From positions 1-16,602 of the forward strand of contig CAYTZH010000067.1 in assembly GCA_964442285.1 (NCBI GenBank): DNA of 16,602 bases, in the 5' to 3' direction. The position numbers were made by a program, and so were the translations under genes. The notes under the pieces are model-generated. The model was not told the DNA's origin and ran no database searches. It saw only the letters and a program-made list of their open reading frames with translations. How positions within the stretch are numbered: the first letter of the stretch is position 1; each line of letters begins with the position of its first letter. This stretch comes from CAYTZH01 sp964442285 (GTDB taxonomy: Bacteria > Myxococcota_A > UBA9160 > JAFDET01). This document shows positions 7,381 through 13,706 of this stretch, in pieces.

Positions 7381-7435
7381 GGCTCCGCATCAGGAGGCTC
7401 CCGAGCGCCGGCGCCCGGCCCGCCCCGCGATCACT
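7381..7435. repeat. Right copy of the 55-bp sequence bounding the gap
   Basis: The copy begins at the first base after the Ns and ends at CGATCACT, just before GGATGCAACGG. It is base-for-base the same as 7226-7280 and contains most of one 33-bp unit. Confidence 0.9.
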
Positions 7436-7450
7436 GGATGCAACGGCTGG

Positions 7451-7723
7451 CTAGTAGCGGCCGCCGCTGCGCTGCGGGCGCGCCTGGGCCTCGTTCACCT
7501 TGATGGTGCGGCCGCCGAAGTCGGTGCCGTCGAGGGCGCGGATGGCATCGTCGGCAGCGCTCGCCTCGGACATCTCGACGAATGCGAAGCCGCGCGGACG
7601 GCCGGTCTCGCGATCCGTGATCACGGCCACGGATTCGACGGAGCCGTGCCGACCGAAGAGATCCCGGAGATCCGCCTCGGTGTTATTGAAGGAGAGGTTG
7701 CCGACGTAGAGCTTCTTGGTCAC
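7451..7723 (-). CDS. Single-RRM RNA-binding protein
   Basis: A complete RNA-recognition motif fills almost the entire 90 residues: RNP2 LYVGNL (5-10) and RNP1 RGFAFVEM (44-51), with the aromatic residues that stack on RNA bases in place. The short tail ARPQRSGGRY is Arg/Gly-rich, as in cyanobacterial and proteobacterial cold-inducible Rbp proteins. The likely role is cytosolic RNA chaperoning or mRNA stabilisation, often cold- or stress-induced (family knowledge). It starts at GTG 7723, with AGGA 8 nt upstream as a ribosome-binding site. It is monocistronic, about 255 bp from the next gene on its 5' side. The stop lies about 15 bp from the right-hand 55-bp repeat copy, so its 3' end runs into the repeat. 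Confidence 0.93.
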   Translation of the reverse strand: MTKKLYVGNLSFNNTEADLRDLFGRHGSVESVAVITDRETGRPRGFAFVEMSEASAADDAIRALDGTDFGGRTIKVNEAQARPQRSGGRY

Positions 7724-7979
7724 TGAAATGGTCCTATCGGCCGCGCGTCGCGTTCAGGAAGCGCAGCGGTGATCCGGCGAGATCTCCTCGGACGTTCCGA
7801 GTCGGAATCCCGCTCGCGATCGGAGTGAGCCCCGTCCCCTCGTGGGTCGGGTGCGAAGGCTCGATCTTGTCGGGGACGATGAACAGGCAGGCTCGAAGGC
7901 GCTGCATGGTCGGCCCGGGATTGGCCTCTGAGCAGGTAGATAGCGTCTCGCCGGATGCGTGTACAGGGGGGGCTGCGAA
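7724..7979. other. Leader and intergenic region between RRM gene and XRE gene
   Basis: These 256 bp lie upstream of the minus-strand RRM gene and downstream of the minus-strand XRE gene. They should hold the RRM promoter and a fairly long 5' leader, but I cannot pick convincing -35/-10 boxes. AGGA at the RRM start is the only clear element. No ORF here looks real. Confidence 0.4.
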
Positions 7980-8369
7980 CTATCTCGAGCGGAGGAACGC
8001 CAGGTACCGGAGGAGCTCCTCCTCTTCCTCGGCCGTCAGGTCGTCGATCGCGAAGACCGCGAGCCTCCTGCGACGGCCTCCCGCGCCCTGCGAGGGCAGG
8101 AGGTAGCCCGCCTTCTCCATGAGCGTCTCATAGGCCACGCCGTAGACCTTCGAGAGGCTGAGGAGGACGTTGGGTGAAGGCTTCCGGATCCGACCGTTCT
8201 CGAGCTGGCTCAGGTAGGCGTTGGAGACGGACCGCTCGGTCGCCTCCTCGACCTCCCGGAGCGAGAGCCCCTTGGCCGCGCGCAGATCGGCCAGGAACGC
8301 TCCGAGCTGGGCGGGCCGAGCCCGGAAGGCCGGTCGCTTCCGGGCGGCTTGCTTTCTGCGGGCGGCCAC
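7980..8369 (-). CDS. XRE-family helix-turn-helix regulator
   Basis: This 129-residue protein has an HTH_XRE domain at about residues 22-85. LGAFLADLRAAKGLSLREV is the first helices, and SVSNAYLSQLENGRIRKPSP holds the recognition helix and the usual LENG turn, followed by ETLMEKAGYL. The Lys/Arg-rich N terminus and the acidic C-terminal helix (LTAEEEEELLRYLAFLRSR) flank it. The C-terminal helix may mediate dimerisation. It starts at GTG 8369 (cac on the plus strand). The 23-bp palindrome 3 bp upstream is a probable own operator. It is divergent from the small gene and TIR-like gene, so it probably represses both sides. There is no peptidase or sensor domain, so its inducer cannot be guessed. 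Confidence 0.9.
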   Translation of the reverse strand: MAARRKQAARKRPAFRARPAQLGAFLADLRAAKGLSLREVEEATERSVSNAYLSQLENGRIRKPSPNVLLSLSKVYGVAYETLMEKAGYLLPSQGAGGRRRRLAVFAIDDLTAEEEEELLRYLAFLRSR

Positions 8370-8371
8370 TG

Positions 8372-8394
8372 CTTGACCTACTTAGCAGATCAAG
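8372..8394. promoter_or_regulatory. Imperfect 23-bp palindrome, probable XRE operator
   Basis: CTTGACCTACT at 8372-8382 mirrors AGCAGATCAAG at 8384-8394 around a central base. Nine of eleven pairs match, and both outer CTTGA/TCAAG arms are perfect. It is AT-richer than its surroundings and ends 3 bp before the regulator's GTG, so a bound repressor would block its transcription or translation start. It lies 66 bp before the divergent small gene. Confidence 0.65.
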
Positions 8395-8452
8395 TATCCT
8401 ACGCAATTCGGATGACGATCCCGGACGGCCCGGACCATCCCGCCGCTGCTCC

Positions 8453-8457
8453 GGAGA
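8453..8457 (+). promoter_or_regulatory. Ribosome-binding site of the 44-residue gene
   Basis: GGAGA at 8453-8457 precedes ATG 8461 by 3 nt (4 nt from GGAG). The spacing is short but acceptable. It supports the small ORF as translated and marks its start. Confidence 0.5.
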
Positions 8458-8460
8458 CCC

Positions 8461-8595
8461 ATGTCCCCCCAAGACTCCCAGCGATCTGATGCAACCCTTC
8501 GGTCCCTCGGCGGGGAGTGCGATCGGGGCTACCGGGAGATCGCGGGGTTCCGGCAGGAAGGCCTGACCCGCAGCGCCGCCGCGCGGCGGAACTAG
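8461..8595 (+). CDS. Small protein of unknown function (44 residues) upstream of TIR-like gene
   Basis: ATG 8461 to TAG 8593-8595 gives MSPQDSQRSDATLRSLGGEC followed by DRGYREIAGFRQEGLTRSAA and ARRN. It is preceded by a GGAGA ribosome-binding site and its stop is 2 nt before the GTG of the TIR-like gene, so the pair is translationally coupled. The sequence is charged and probably helical, without a signal peptide or membrane segment. I do not recognise a family. Its size, and its position ahead of a TIR-like effector and opposite an XRE repressor, would fit an inhibitor or accessory subunit of that effector (inference). An extended in-frame version of the TIR-like ORF from ATG 8517 overlaps it in another frame and looks less plausible. 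Confidence 0.6.
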   Translation: MSPQDSQRSDATLRSLGGECDRGYREIAGFRQEGLTRSAAARRN

Positions 8596-8597
8596 CC

Positions 8598-9110
8598 GTG
8601 TCCGGTCCCCCCTTCTCCGGCCTGGGGTCGGCCCGGCGCAAGGTCCGGCTCTTCGTCAGCTTCGACGCCGAGAACGACGCGGGTCTGCTCGATCAGCTCG
8701 TCGAACAGGCTGCGAGAGCGGGGTCCTCGTTCGAGATCTCGGCCCGGTCCCCGGCCCGGGCCACGACCGATCTCCGCGACGAGCCGGAGCTGCGGCGCGC
8801 GATCCGGGCGGTCGACCAGGTGGTCGTCCTCTGCGGTGAGCACACCAAGGACTCGGACCGCGCAGCGTGGGAGCTTCGCATTGCGCAGGAGGAGGAGCGG
8901 CCCTACTTCCTGCTCTGGGGCCGCCGCGAGCTCATGTGCACCAAGCCGAACACCGCCACGCCGGCCGACACCATGTACAGCTGGACGCTCGAGATCCTGC
9001 GCGAGCGCGTCCTCGCGCTCCAGCGCGAGGCCGAATCCGACCAGCGCCTGGCCGAGCAGCGGGCGCTCCGCGGCAAGGTCCCGCCGAGGCCTGGAGGCGC
9101 GCCGCGCTAG
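8598..9110 (+). CDS. TIR-like domain protein (MTH538/ThsB-type)
   Basis: From GTG 8598 the protein has 170 residues. VRLFVSFDAENDAG (about 16-29) is the first strand and loop of MTH538-type TIR-like domains. VVVLCGEHTKDSDRAAWELR (76-95) is the hallmark strand, GEHT turn and S...WE segment; Glu92 sits where TIR enzymes have their catalytic glutamate. RPYFLLWGR and the DTMYSWTLEILRERV segment (124-138) complete the domain, and a charged coiled-coil-like tail follows. TIR proteins of this branch cleave NAD or make NAD-derived signals in Thoeris-like antiphage systems (family knowledge). No ThsA-type effector is nearby, so Thoeris itself is not claimed. It is co-transcribed with the small gene at 8461 and probably controlled by the divergent XRE regulator. 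Confidence 0.78.
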   Translation: MSGPPFSGLGSARRKVRLFVSFDAENDAGLLDQLVEQAARAGSSFEISARSPARATTDLRDEPELRRAIRAVDQVVVLCGEHTKDSDRAAWELRIAQEEERPYFLLWGRRELMCTKPNTATPADTMYSWTLEILRERVLALQREAESDQRLAEQRALRGKVPPRPGGAPR

Positions 9111-9232
9111 GCGCCCACCTTCCCGAACGCCTGCGAAGACGTGCGGCGGATCGAGGGAGCTCGCCTCGCGCAGGGCGTGGGTTCGCTTCACGCCGCCTGC
9201 AGCACGACGTGATCCGTAGCCCGCGCGCATGA

Positions 9233-9262
9233 AGCCCTCGGAACCGCGCGGTTCCGAGGGCT
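9233..9262. terminator. Perfect 13-bp-stem palindrome between convergent genes
   Basis: AGCCCTCGGAACC (9233-9245) pairs perfectly with GGTTCCGAGGGCT (9250-9262) around GCGC. It lies between the ends of the convergent TIR-like and secreted-protein genes, so it can serve both strands. Neither side has a T tract, so termination may be weak or factor-assisted. The stem strength is clear, the function inferred. Confidence 0.6.
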
Positions 9263-9321
9263 CATGTGGTGGCGCGAGGCGAGGGGGGCCTCTACGTCGG
9301 GCGGATTCGCTCCGCCCCGCC

Positions 9322-10989
9322 CTAGTCGTCGTCTTCGTCGTCGTCCTCCTCCTCGTCGTCCTCCTCCTCGTCCTCGTCCTCGCCCCGGTCGGACTCGGGG
9401 GCCGGGTTCGACGCGAAGCCGAAGAAGATCACGCCGGGGTTCGTCCCGACCAGCGACCACGTGCCGTCGTCGAGGTCGTAGCGCGCCACGCCACCGAGGC
9501 GGACGGTCGGGGTGGCCGGGTCGCCGTCGTCATCGAAGAAGTTGACGTTCCCGAAGAGTGCATCGAACTGACCGTCGCCGTCCTCGTCGACCCCGGTTAG
9601 CGCTGCGAAGCCGCTGAAGGCGCCGCCGTCCACGGAGCCGACCGCGCCGACTTCGCCAATCACCGAGGCCGAGCCTCCGGTCGGGTCGATCTCGATCAGC
9701 GAGTCCGAGTCCAGGTCGACGCCGTAGATTGCGTCTCCGACCGAGCCGAGCCCGATGACGAAGGGCCTGCTCGTGCCCGGCGCATTGCCGGCTGCCTCGT
9801 CGATCGCGTCCCCGACGGCGGTCGGGCTGCCGATCGGCCATGCGTCCCCCGTCTCGAGGTCGAGCTCGTGGAGCTGCTGCGTGTCGAAGTCGTCGTTGAA
9901 GGGCAACAGGAAGCCCCAGCCGGCATCGGTGACGTCGAGGCCGGTCGCGGAGAGCCCGTTGTTCGCGCCGATCGGCGTCTGTGCCCCCGTCGTGGGCTCG
10001 ATCTCCACGAGCTGTCCGCTCGTGAATCCCAGTAGCCGCGACGGCCCCTCGCCCGCAAGCGCGGCCGGCAACCCCGTGGTCGCGGGCGACACCGGCGTCG
10101 CGATCCCCGTCGCCGGGTCGATGGCATACACGAAGTTCTCCCGAGTGTCGTCGTGGCCGGGATCTCCGGGCGGGATGTTCGGATCTCCCGGGGTCAGCAG
10201 CTGGCCGGTGGCGTAGATCGTCAGCGCCTGCTCGACCGGAACCTGCAGGGGTACGACCTGGAAGCTCTCCGGAAACTCGCCGATCGCGAAGGCGAGCGTA
10301 TTCACGTCGGCAGACAGATCGATGGAGATCGGGCCAGCCAAGACCGTGCCACAGTCCCCGGGTGCCGCGACGCTCACGTCGTAGCTCCGAGCGAACACCT
10401 CGGCGGAGACCGTTCCGCCGTTCACGAAGCCGCCGTCGGTGAGGTCGAGGACGCCGTCGGCGCAGACGCTGACCTCAGGGGCCACTGCGCGATGGTTTGC
10501 AGAGACCCTGGCGAGACGACGGAGCGGGCTGCGATCCGTCGGGATGGCTTCGATCGCCGGTCCGATCGGCCCACCCATCGCATCGGCCTCGACATACGCG
10601 ATGACGGTCTGGTGTGCGCCCGGCTCGAGGAAGAGGAACTGGCTCAAGATCGGGCGATTCCGCCAGCGTCGCCGCTTGCCGTTCTCGAAGGTGTCGGAGG
10701 GGAAGACGCCGACCCATACGAAGCCCGGCCGGATGAAGCCGGGCTCGATGTCGTTCACGTTGGCCGCCGTTCCGAAGGTGACGTCGTCGAGGGGCAGGGT
10801 CCGGAACCTGTTCACGAGCAGGATGTCGACCGGGAACCCGTCCTCACCGGCGATGCCGTGGACGAGGCCGAGATCCGCTGAGGCGAGCGGCTTGGCACCG
10901 CGGGCGTGGGCCTCCAGCGGCGGGATGGCCAGGAGAGCGAGGGCGAGGGCGAGGGCGCCGCCGATTCCGAGCTGCAGAATGCGATTCAT
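9322..10989 (-). CDS. Secreted protein, DUF4397-like N-terminus and DUF4394-like beta-propeller, acidic tail
   Basis: The 555 residues begin with a signal peptide: MNR, the hydrophobic run LGIGGALALALALLAI, and a likely cleavage after AHA at residue 29. Residues about 38-260 resemble the paired DUF4397 beta-sandwich (LVHGIAGEDGFPVDILLVN; LEPGAHQTVIAYVEAD). About 285-540 contains propeller-like repeats (FVYAIDPATGIATPV, LVEIEPTTGAQTPIG, IYGVDLDSDSLIEIDPTGG), as in DUF4394 proteins. DEDGDGQFD and DDDGDP resemble calcium-binding loops. The last 20-odd residues are nearly all Asp and Glu. ATG 10989 has GGAGAA 4 nt upstream. It is an exported, possibly calcium-stabilised surface or periplasmic protein of unknown role. 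Its mRNA stands alone and is convergent with the TIR-like gene. Confidence 0.85.
   Translation of the reverse strand: MNRILQLGIGGALALALALLAIPPLEAHARGAKPLASADLGLVHGIAGEDGFPVDILLVNRFRTLPLDDVTFGTAANVNDIEPGFIRPGFVWVGVFPSDTFENGKRRRWRNRPILSQFLFLEPGAHQTVIAYVEADAMGGPIGPAIEAIPTDRSPLRRLARVSANHRAVAPEVSVCADGVLDLTDGGFVNGGTVSAEVFARSYDVSVAAPGDCGTVLAGPISIDLSADVNTLAFAIGEFPESFQVVPLQVPVEQALTIYATGQLLTPGDPNIPPGDPGHDDTRENFVYAIDPATGIATPVSPATTGLPAALAGEGPSRLLGFTSGQLVEIEPTTGAQTPIGANNGLSATGLDVTDAGWGFLLPFNDDFDTQQLHELDLETGDAWPIGSPTAVGDAIDEAAGNAPGTSRPFVIGLGSVGDAIYGVDLDSDSLIEIDPTGGSASVIGEVGAVGSVDGGAFSGFAALTGVDEDGDGQFDALFGNVNFFDDDGDPATPTVRLGGVARYDLDDGTWSLVGTNPGVIFFGFASNPAPESDRGEDEDEEEDDEEEDDDEDDD
9325..9381. repeat. GTC/CTC trinucleotide tract coding the Asp/Glu tail
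   Basis: The 3' end of the secreted-protein gene is an impure run of gtc, ctc and ttc triplets on the plus strand (GAC, GAG and GAA on the coding strand). It encodes the acidic tail. Such runs are prone to slippage, and whole-triplet changes would alter tail length without shifting frame. Confidence 0.75.
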
Positions 10990-11278
10990 TGGCTTCTCCA
11001 GATGTGACGTGAGTAGGGATCAGGGAGCGAGCCTCGTAGCCTCGCCCCGATAGAGACGGGCGAGATGGTGCTGCGACGGCTCGATCCATCTGGCTCCGAC
11101 CGTGTCATGCGAGGCTGCCTGAGCAGGAACGGACCGACCGGGGCGACGTCCCTCGCCGCCGGCGGGTCAGTCCGGGCTTGTCGCTCTAAGGGTGCCGGCC
11201 GGTGATTCGCGGTTCCCGCGATCGAAGGCAGGCGAGCGTGGGGCGTGGATGAAGAGGGTATCGAGCGACGACGCCCTC
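10990..11278. other. Intergenic region between the secreted-protein gene and pyrC
   Basis: Both neighbours are on the minus strand: pyrC ends at 11279 and the secreted-protein gene starts at 10989. A weak hairpin follows the pyrC stop (AGAGGG 11253-11258 with CCCTCT 11274-11279). The remainder should hold the secreted-protein promoter, but no clear boxes stand out. No convincing ORF is present. Confidence 0.35.
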
Positions 11279-12397
11279 TCAGTCGACGACGCGGTAGCCG
11301 AGCGTCTCGCCGCCCAGGAAGACCCGCAGGGCCGACGCGCCCTCGCCATCCGTCTCCGGGGGCGACCAAGACTGCGCGACGAGGCGCACGCGACCTGCGT
11401 TGCGAGGCCGACCGTAGAAGTCAGCGCCGAAATGGCTCGCGAAGCCCTCGAGCCGCTCGAGCGCGCCGACCGAGCCGAAGGCTTCCGCGTAGGCCTCGAG
11501 CGCGACCGGCGCGCTGTAGATCCCCGCGCAGCCGCAGTCGGCCTCCTTCGCGACCCGCGTATGGGGCGCGCTGTCGGTGCCGAGGAAGAAGCTCGGGTCG
11601 CCGGAGGTTGCCGCCGCGAGCAGCGCGCGACGGTCGCGTTCGCGCTTCAGCACGGGCAGACAGTAGTGGTGCGGCCGCAGGCCGCCCGCGAACAGGGCGT
11701 TGCGGTTCAGGAGGAGGTGCTGGGGGGTGATCGTCGCTGCGACGCGCGCGGGCGCCTCGCGCACGAAATCAGCCGCCTCCTGCGTCGTGATGTGCTCGAA
11801 CACGACCCGCAGCGCGGGGTAGCGGTCGATGACCTTGGAGAGGGTCTGCTCGAGGTAGACCCGCTCGCGGTCGAACACGTCGCAGTCGGGATCCGTCGTC
11901 TCGCCGTGGACGAGCAGGGGCAGGCCGGTGGAGGCGAGCGCCTCGAGCACGTCTCCGCGCCCAACCAGGTCGGACACGCCCTCGGAAGAGTGGGTGGTCG
12001 CGCCCCGCGGATAGACCTTGACCCCGGCGACGTGGGGTGACTCCGCCGCGGCCTCGATCTCGGAGACGGGGGTCTCGTCCGTGAGGTAGAGCGTCATCAG
12101 CGGCTCGAACTCCACCCCGGCGGGGCAGGCCGCGAGGATGCGCTCGCGGTAGGCCAGGGCGCGCTCGACGGTCGTGACCGCGGGCACGAGGTTCGGCATC
12201 ACGATCGCGCGCCCGAAGCGCCGCGCCGTCACCGGGACCACGCGTTCCAGCAGGTCGCCGTCCCGCAGGTGAAGATGCCAGTCGTCGGGCCGGGTGATCT
12301 CGAGGGATGCAGGGCCCCCCCGAGTCGCGTCCGGAAGCTCTACCGTGTCGATCGGAGTCTCCGCCAAGGCGTCCGCCGTTCCCCTTCTCCGCGCCAC
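11279..12397 (-). CDS. pyrC: Dihydroorotase, type II (PyrC)
   Basis: It catalyses reversible cyclisation of carbamoyl-aspartate to dihydroorotate in pyrimidine synthesis, in the cytosol, with a binuclear zinc site. All ligands are visible: HLH (41, 43) in DDWHLHLRDG, the carboxylated Lys127 in AGVKVYPRGATT, His164 in LLVHGE, His202 in FEHITT and Asp275 in LGTDSAPH. Each is exactly 25 residues later than its E. coli PyrC counterpart, so the cores align without gaps. The GTG 12397 start gives 372 residues and a 25-residue extension; a TTG at residue 11 would be closer to the usual start. It is divergent from the COG0523 operon. Confidence 0.93.
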   Translation of the reverse strand: MARRRGTADALAETPIDTVELPDATRGGPASLEITRPDDWHLHLRDGDLLERVVPVTARRFGRAIVMPNLVPAVTTVERALAYRERILAACPAGVEFEPLMTLYLTDETPVSEIEAAAESPHVAGVKVYPRGATTHSSEGVSDLVGRGDVLEALASTGLPLLVHGETTDPDCDVFDRERVYLEQTLSKVIDRYPALRVVFEHITTQEAADFVREAPARVAATITPQHLLLNRNALFAGGLRPHHYCLPVLKRERDRRALLAAATSGDPSFFLGTDSAPHTRVAKEADCGCAGIYSAPVALEAYAEAFGSVGALERLEGFASHFGADFYGRPRNAGRVRLVAQSWSPPETDGEGASALRVFLGGETLGYRVVD

Positions 12398-12507
12398 TGC
12401 GAGGCGCCCCGAGCGTACCGCTGGGAGGCGTGGCCCTCATCCGGGTCATCCTGCGCCACGAATCTCGAGGGGCGTGGAACTCGGACGTCCCGGCTGGCAC
12501 CGATGCT

Positions 12508-13683
12508 ATGTGGTCTGTAGCTGTTGGGACGCCGGTCCCTTCTCTGCGGCCTCTGCGCTGGCGAGGCGAGGCCTCTGCGCTGGCGAGGCGAGTGTTGACA
12601 GATCAGCCGGATAGAAGCTCGCTCGGGTGCGGCGACGCCGTCCAGTCTGTCCATCTCCTTGGGGGGCTGCCGACAGAGGGGGTGCGTCGCGGCTTCGATC
12701 GGATCCGAGACGTGCTGCCGGTCCGTTCGTTCGCCGGTTTCGTCGAATCGTCCGTCGCCGAGCCGGCGCAGATGGGCGTGCTGCTGCCCCCCTACGTCGA
12801 GACCTCCCAGGTCGTCGAGGAATGGGAGGCGTGTGACTATCTCGCGCGCCGATTCGGAGCCGGCGTCCACATCGGCAACGTCCTTACGCTGATCGACTCG
12901 GGGTTGATTGGTCATCAGCTGGCCTCGGCCGATCCGATCTCCGCCCGCGGCTGGGGCAGGAGCGCCCGTGACGCGCGGACGGTGGCCGATATCGCAGTCG
13001 GCCAGATCGAGTCCGCGACACACCTCGTTCTGGTCGGAGGATCGCATTCCGGGGATGCGCTCCTGCGTGTGCTCAGCACCCTGAACCCGAGTGCCGCGAG
13101 GCTCCCACTCGACGACGCGTCGGACGCCGGTCTCCTCGAGCTCGTGACGTGCCCTCGGCGGGTGGAGAGTCCGGCGGCTTCCGCGCGCATCGTGCCGCCC
13201 TGGCTCGACCTGCTGCAGGCGGAGGCCGTAGCGCCGCGTGCTCCCGGTCGTCTCCTCTACCGACGATCGCGCCCCTTCGATCCGGAGCGCTTCGGCGAGT
13301 GGATCGCGAATCCCCCGCACGAGCTCGTTCGCGGGAAGGGGCGGGTCTGGCTCGCCCACCGGTGTGACCGGGCGTTCGGGTATTCTTGTGCGGGCTCCGT
13401 CCATCGGCTCTTTGCGGCCGGTCCGTGGTGGGCGAGTGCGGGTGTCTCGACGTGGCCGGCGTGCGACGCAGAGCGTCGTCGGCTGCTCGATCGATGGCAT
13501 CCCCACTTCGGCGACCGCTGCCAGGAGATCGCGTTCATCGGGGTCGATCTCGATCCGGGGAAGGTCTGTTCGGCGCTCGATGCCTGCTTGCTCTCGGAGG
13601 AAGCGGCGCTGGATGCGGTGCTGGCTGCTTCCCCGGGGACGCCATCGAGCGCGGCCGCGGCGCCTCGAGGTGGGCTGCATTGA
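12508..13683 (+). CDS. COG0523/CobW-family protein lacking the GTPase site
   Basis: The C-terminal third (about 248-364) is a clear CobW C-terminal domain: RPFDPERFGEW, RGKGRVWLAHR, GDRCQEIAFIGVDLD and LDACLLSEE. The middle matches the second half of the G domain: VESSVAEP (79-86) stands where COG0523 GTPases have ESTGISEP, and DIAVGQIESATHLVLVG (161-177) aligns with the region leading to NKxD. Walker A, the CxCC metal motif and NKxD are all absent, and VGGSH replaces NKLD. It therefore should not bind GTP normally. The start is uncertain: ATG 12508 (391 residues), or GTG 12592 just after a 22-bp duplication. It is the first gene of a four-gene operon ending in an intact COG0523 GTPase. A partner or scaffold role is inferred. 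Confidence 0.75.
   Translation: MWSVAVGTPVPSLRPLRWRGEASALARRVLTDQPDRSSLGCGDAVQSVHLLGGLPTEGVRRGFDRIRDVLPVRSFAGFVESSVAEPAQMGVLLPPYVETSQVVEEWEACDYLARRFGAGVHIGNVLTLIDSGLIGHQLASADPISARGWGRSARDARTVADIAVGQIESATHLVLVGGSHSGDALLRVLSTLNPSAARLPLDDASDAGLLELVTCPRRVESPAASARIVPPWLDLLQAEAVAPRAPGRLLYRRSRPFDPERFGEWIANPPHELVRGKGRVWLAHRCDRAFGYSCAGSVHRLFAAGPWWASAGVSTWPACDAERRRLLDRWHPHFGDRCQEIAFIGVDLDPGKVCSALDACLLSEEAALDAVLAASPGTPSSAAAAPRGGLH
12549..12592. repeat. 22-bp exact tandem duplication
   Basis: GCCTCTGCGCTGG plus CGAGGCGAG occurs at 12549-12570 and again at 12571-12592 without a mismatch. Twenty-two is not a multiple of 3, so a recent duplication inside a coding region would have shifted the frame. That suggests the real start of the COG0523-like gene lies at or after 12592, or that its N terminus has been disrupted. 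Confidence 0.9.
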
Positions 13684-13706
13684 CCGCAACCGGAGCCAGC
13701 ATTCCC

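Noticed and set aside
7184..7435. CRISPR array
   Set aside because: The 33-bp units are directly adjacent with no unique spacers, and there are no cas genes.
4692..7454. Very long plus-strand open frame running through the MFS gene, the nucleotidyltransferase region and the N gap
   Set aside because: It is out of frame with the clear MFS gene, is Arg/Pro/Gly-rich, translates Ns as unknown residues and has no domain. It is a by-product of high GC.
8598..9110. Thoeris defence system
   Set aside because: Only a TIR-like protein is present; no ThsA-type NADase/SIR2 or SLOG effector is encoded nearby.
11253..11279. Intrinsic terminator after pyrC
   Set aside because: The stem is only 6 bp, overlaps the stop codon and lacks a T tract, so it is recorded only as a weak hairpin in the intergenic entry.
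12456..12477. CCACG / CGTGG inverted pair in the pyrC-COG0523 interval as an operator
   Set aside because: There are only 5 bp per arm with a 12-bp spacer in GC-rich DNA, which is expected by chance.
12595..12600. TTGACA as a -35 promoter box
   Set aside because: No -10-like hexamer lies 16-18 bp downstream, and the site is inside or at the start of the COG0523-like coding frame.
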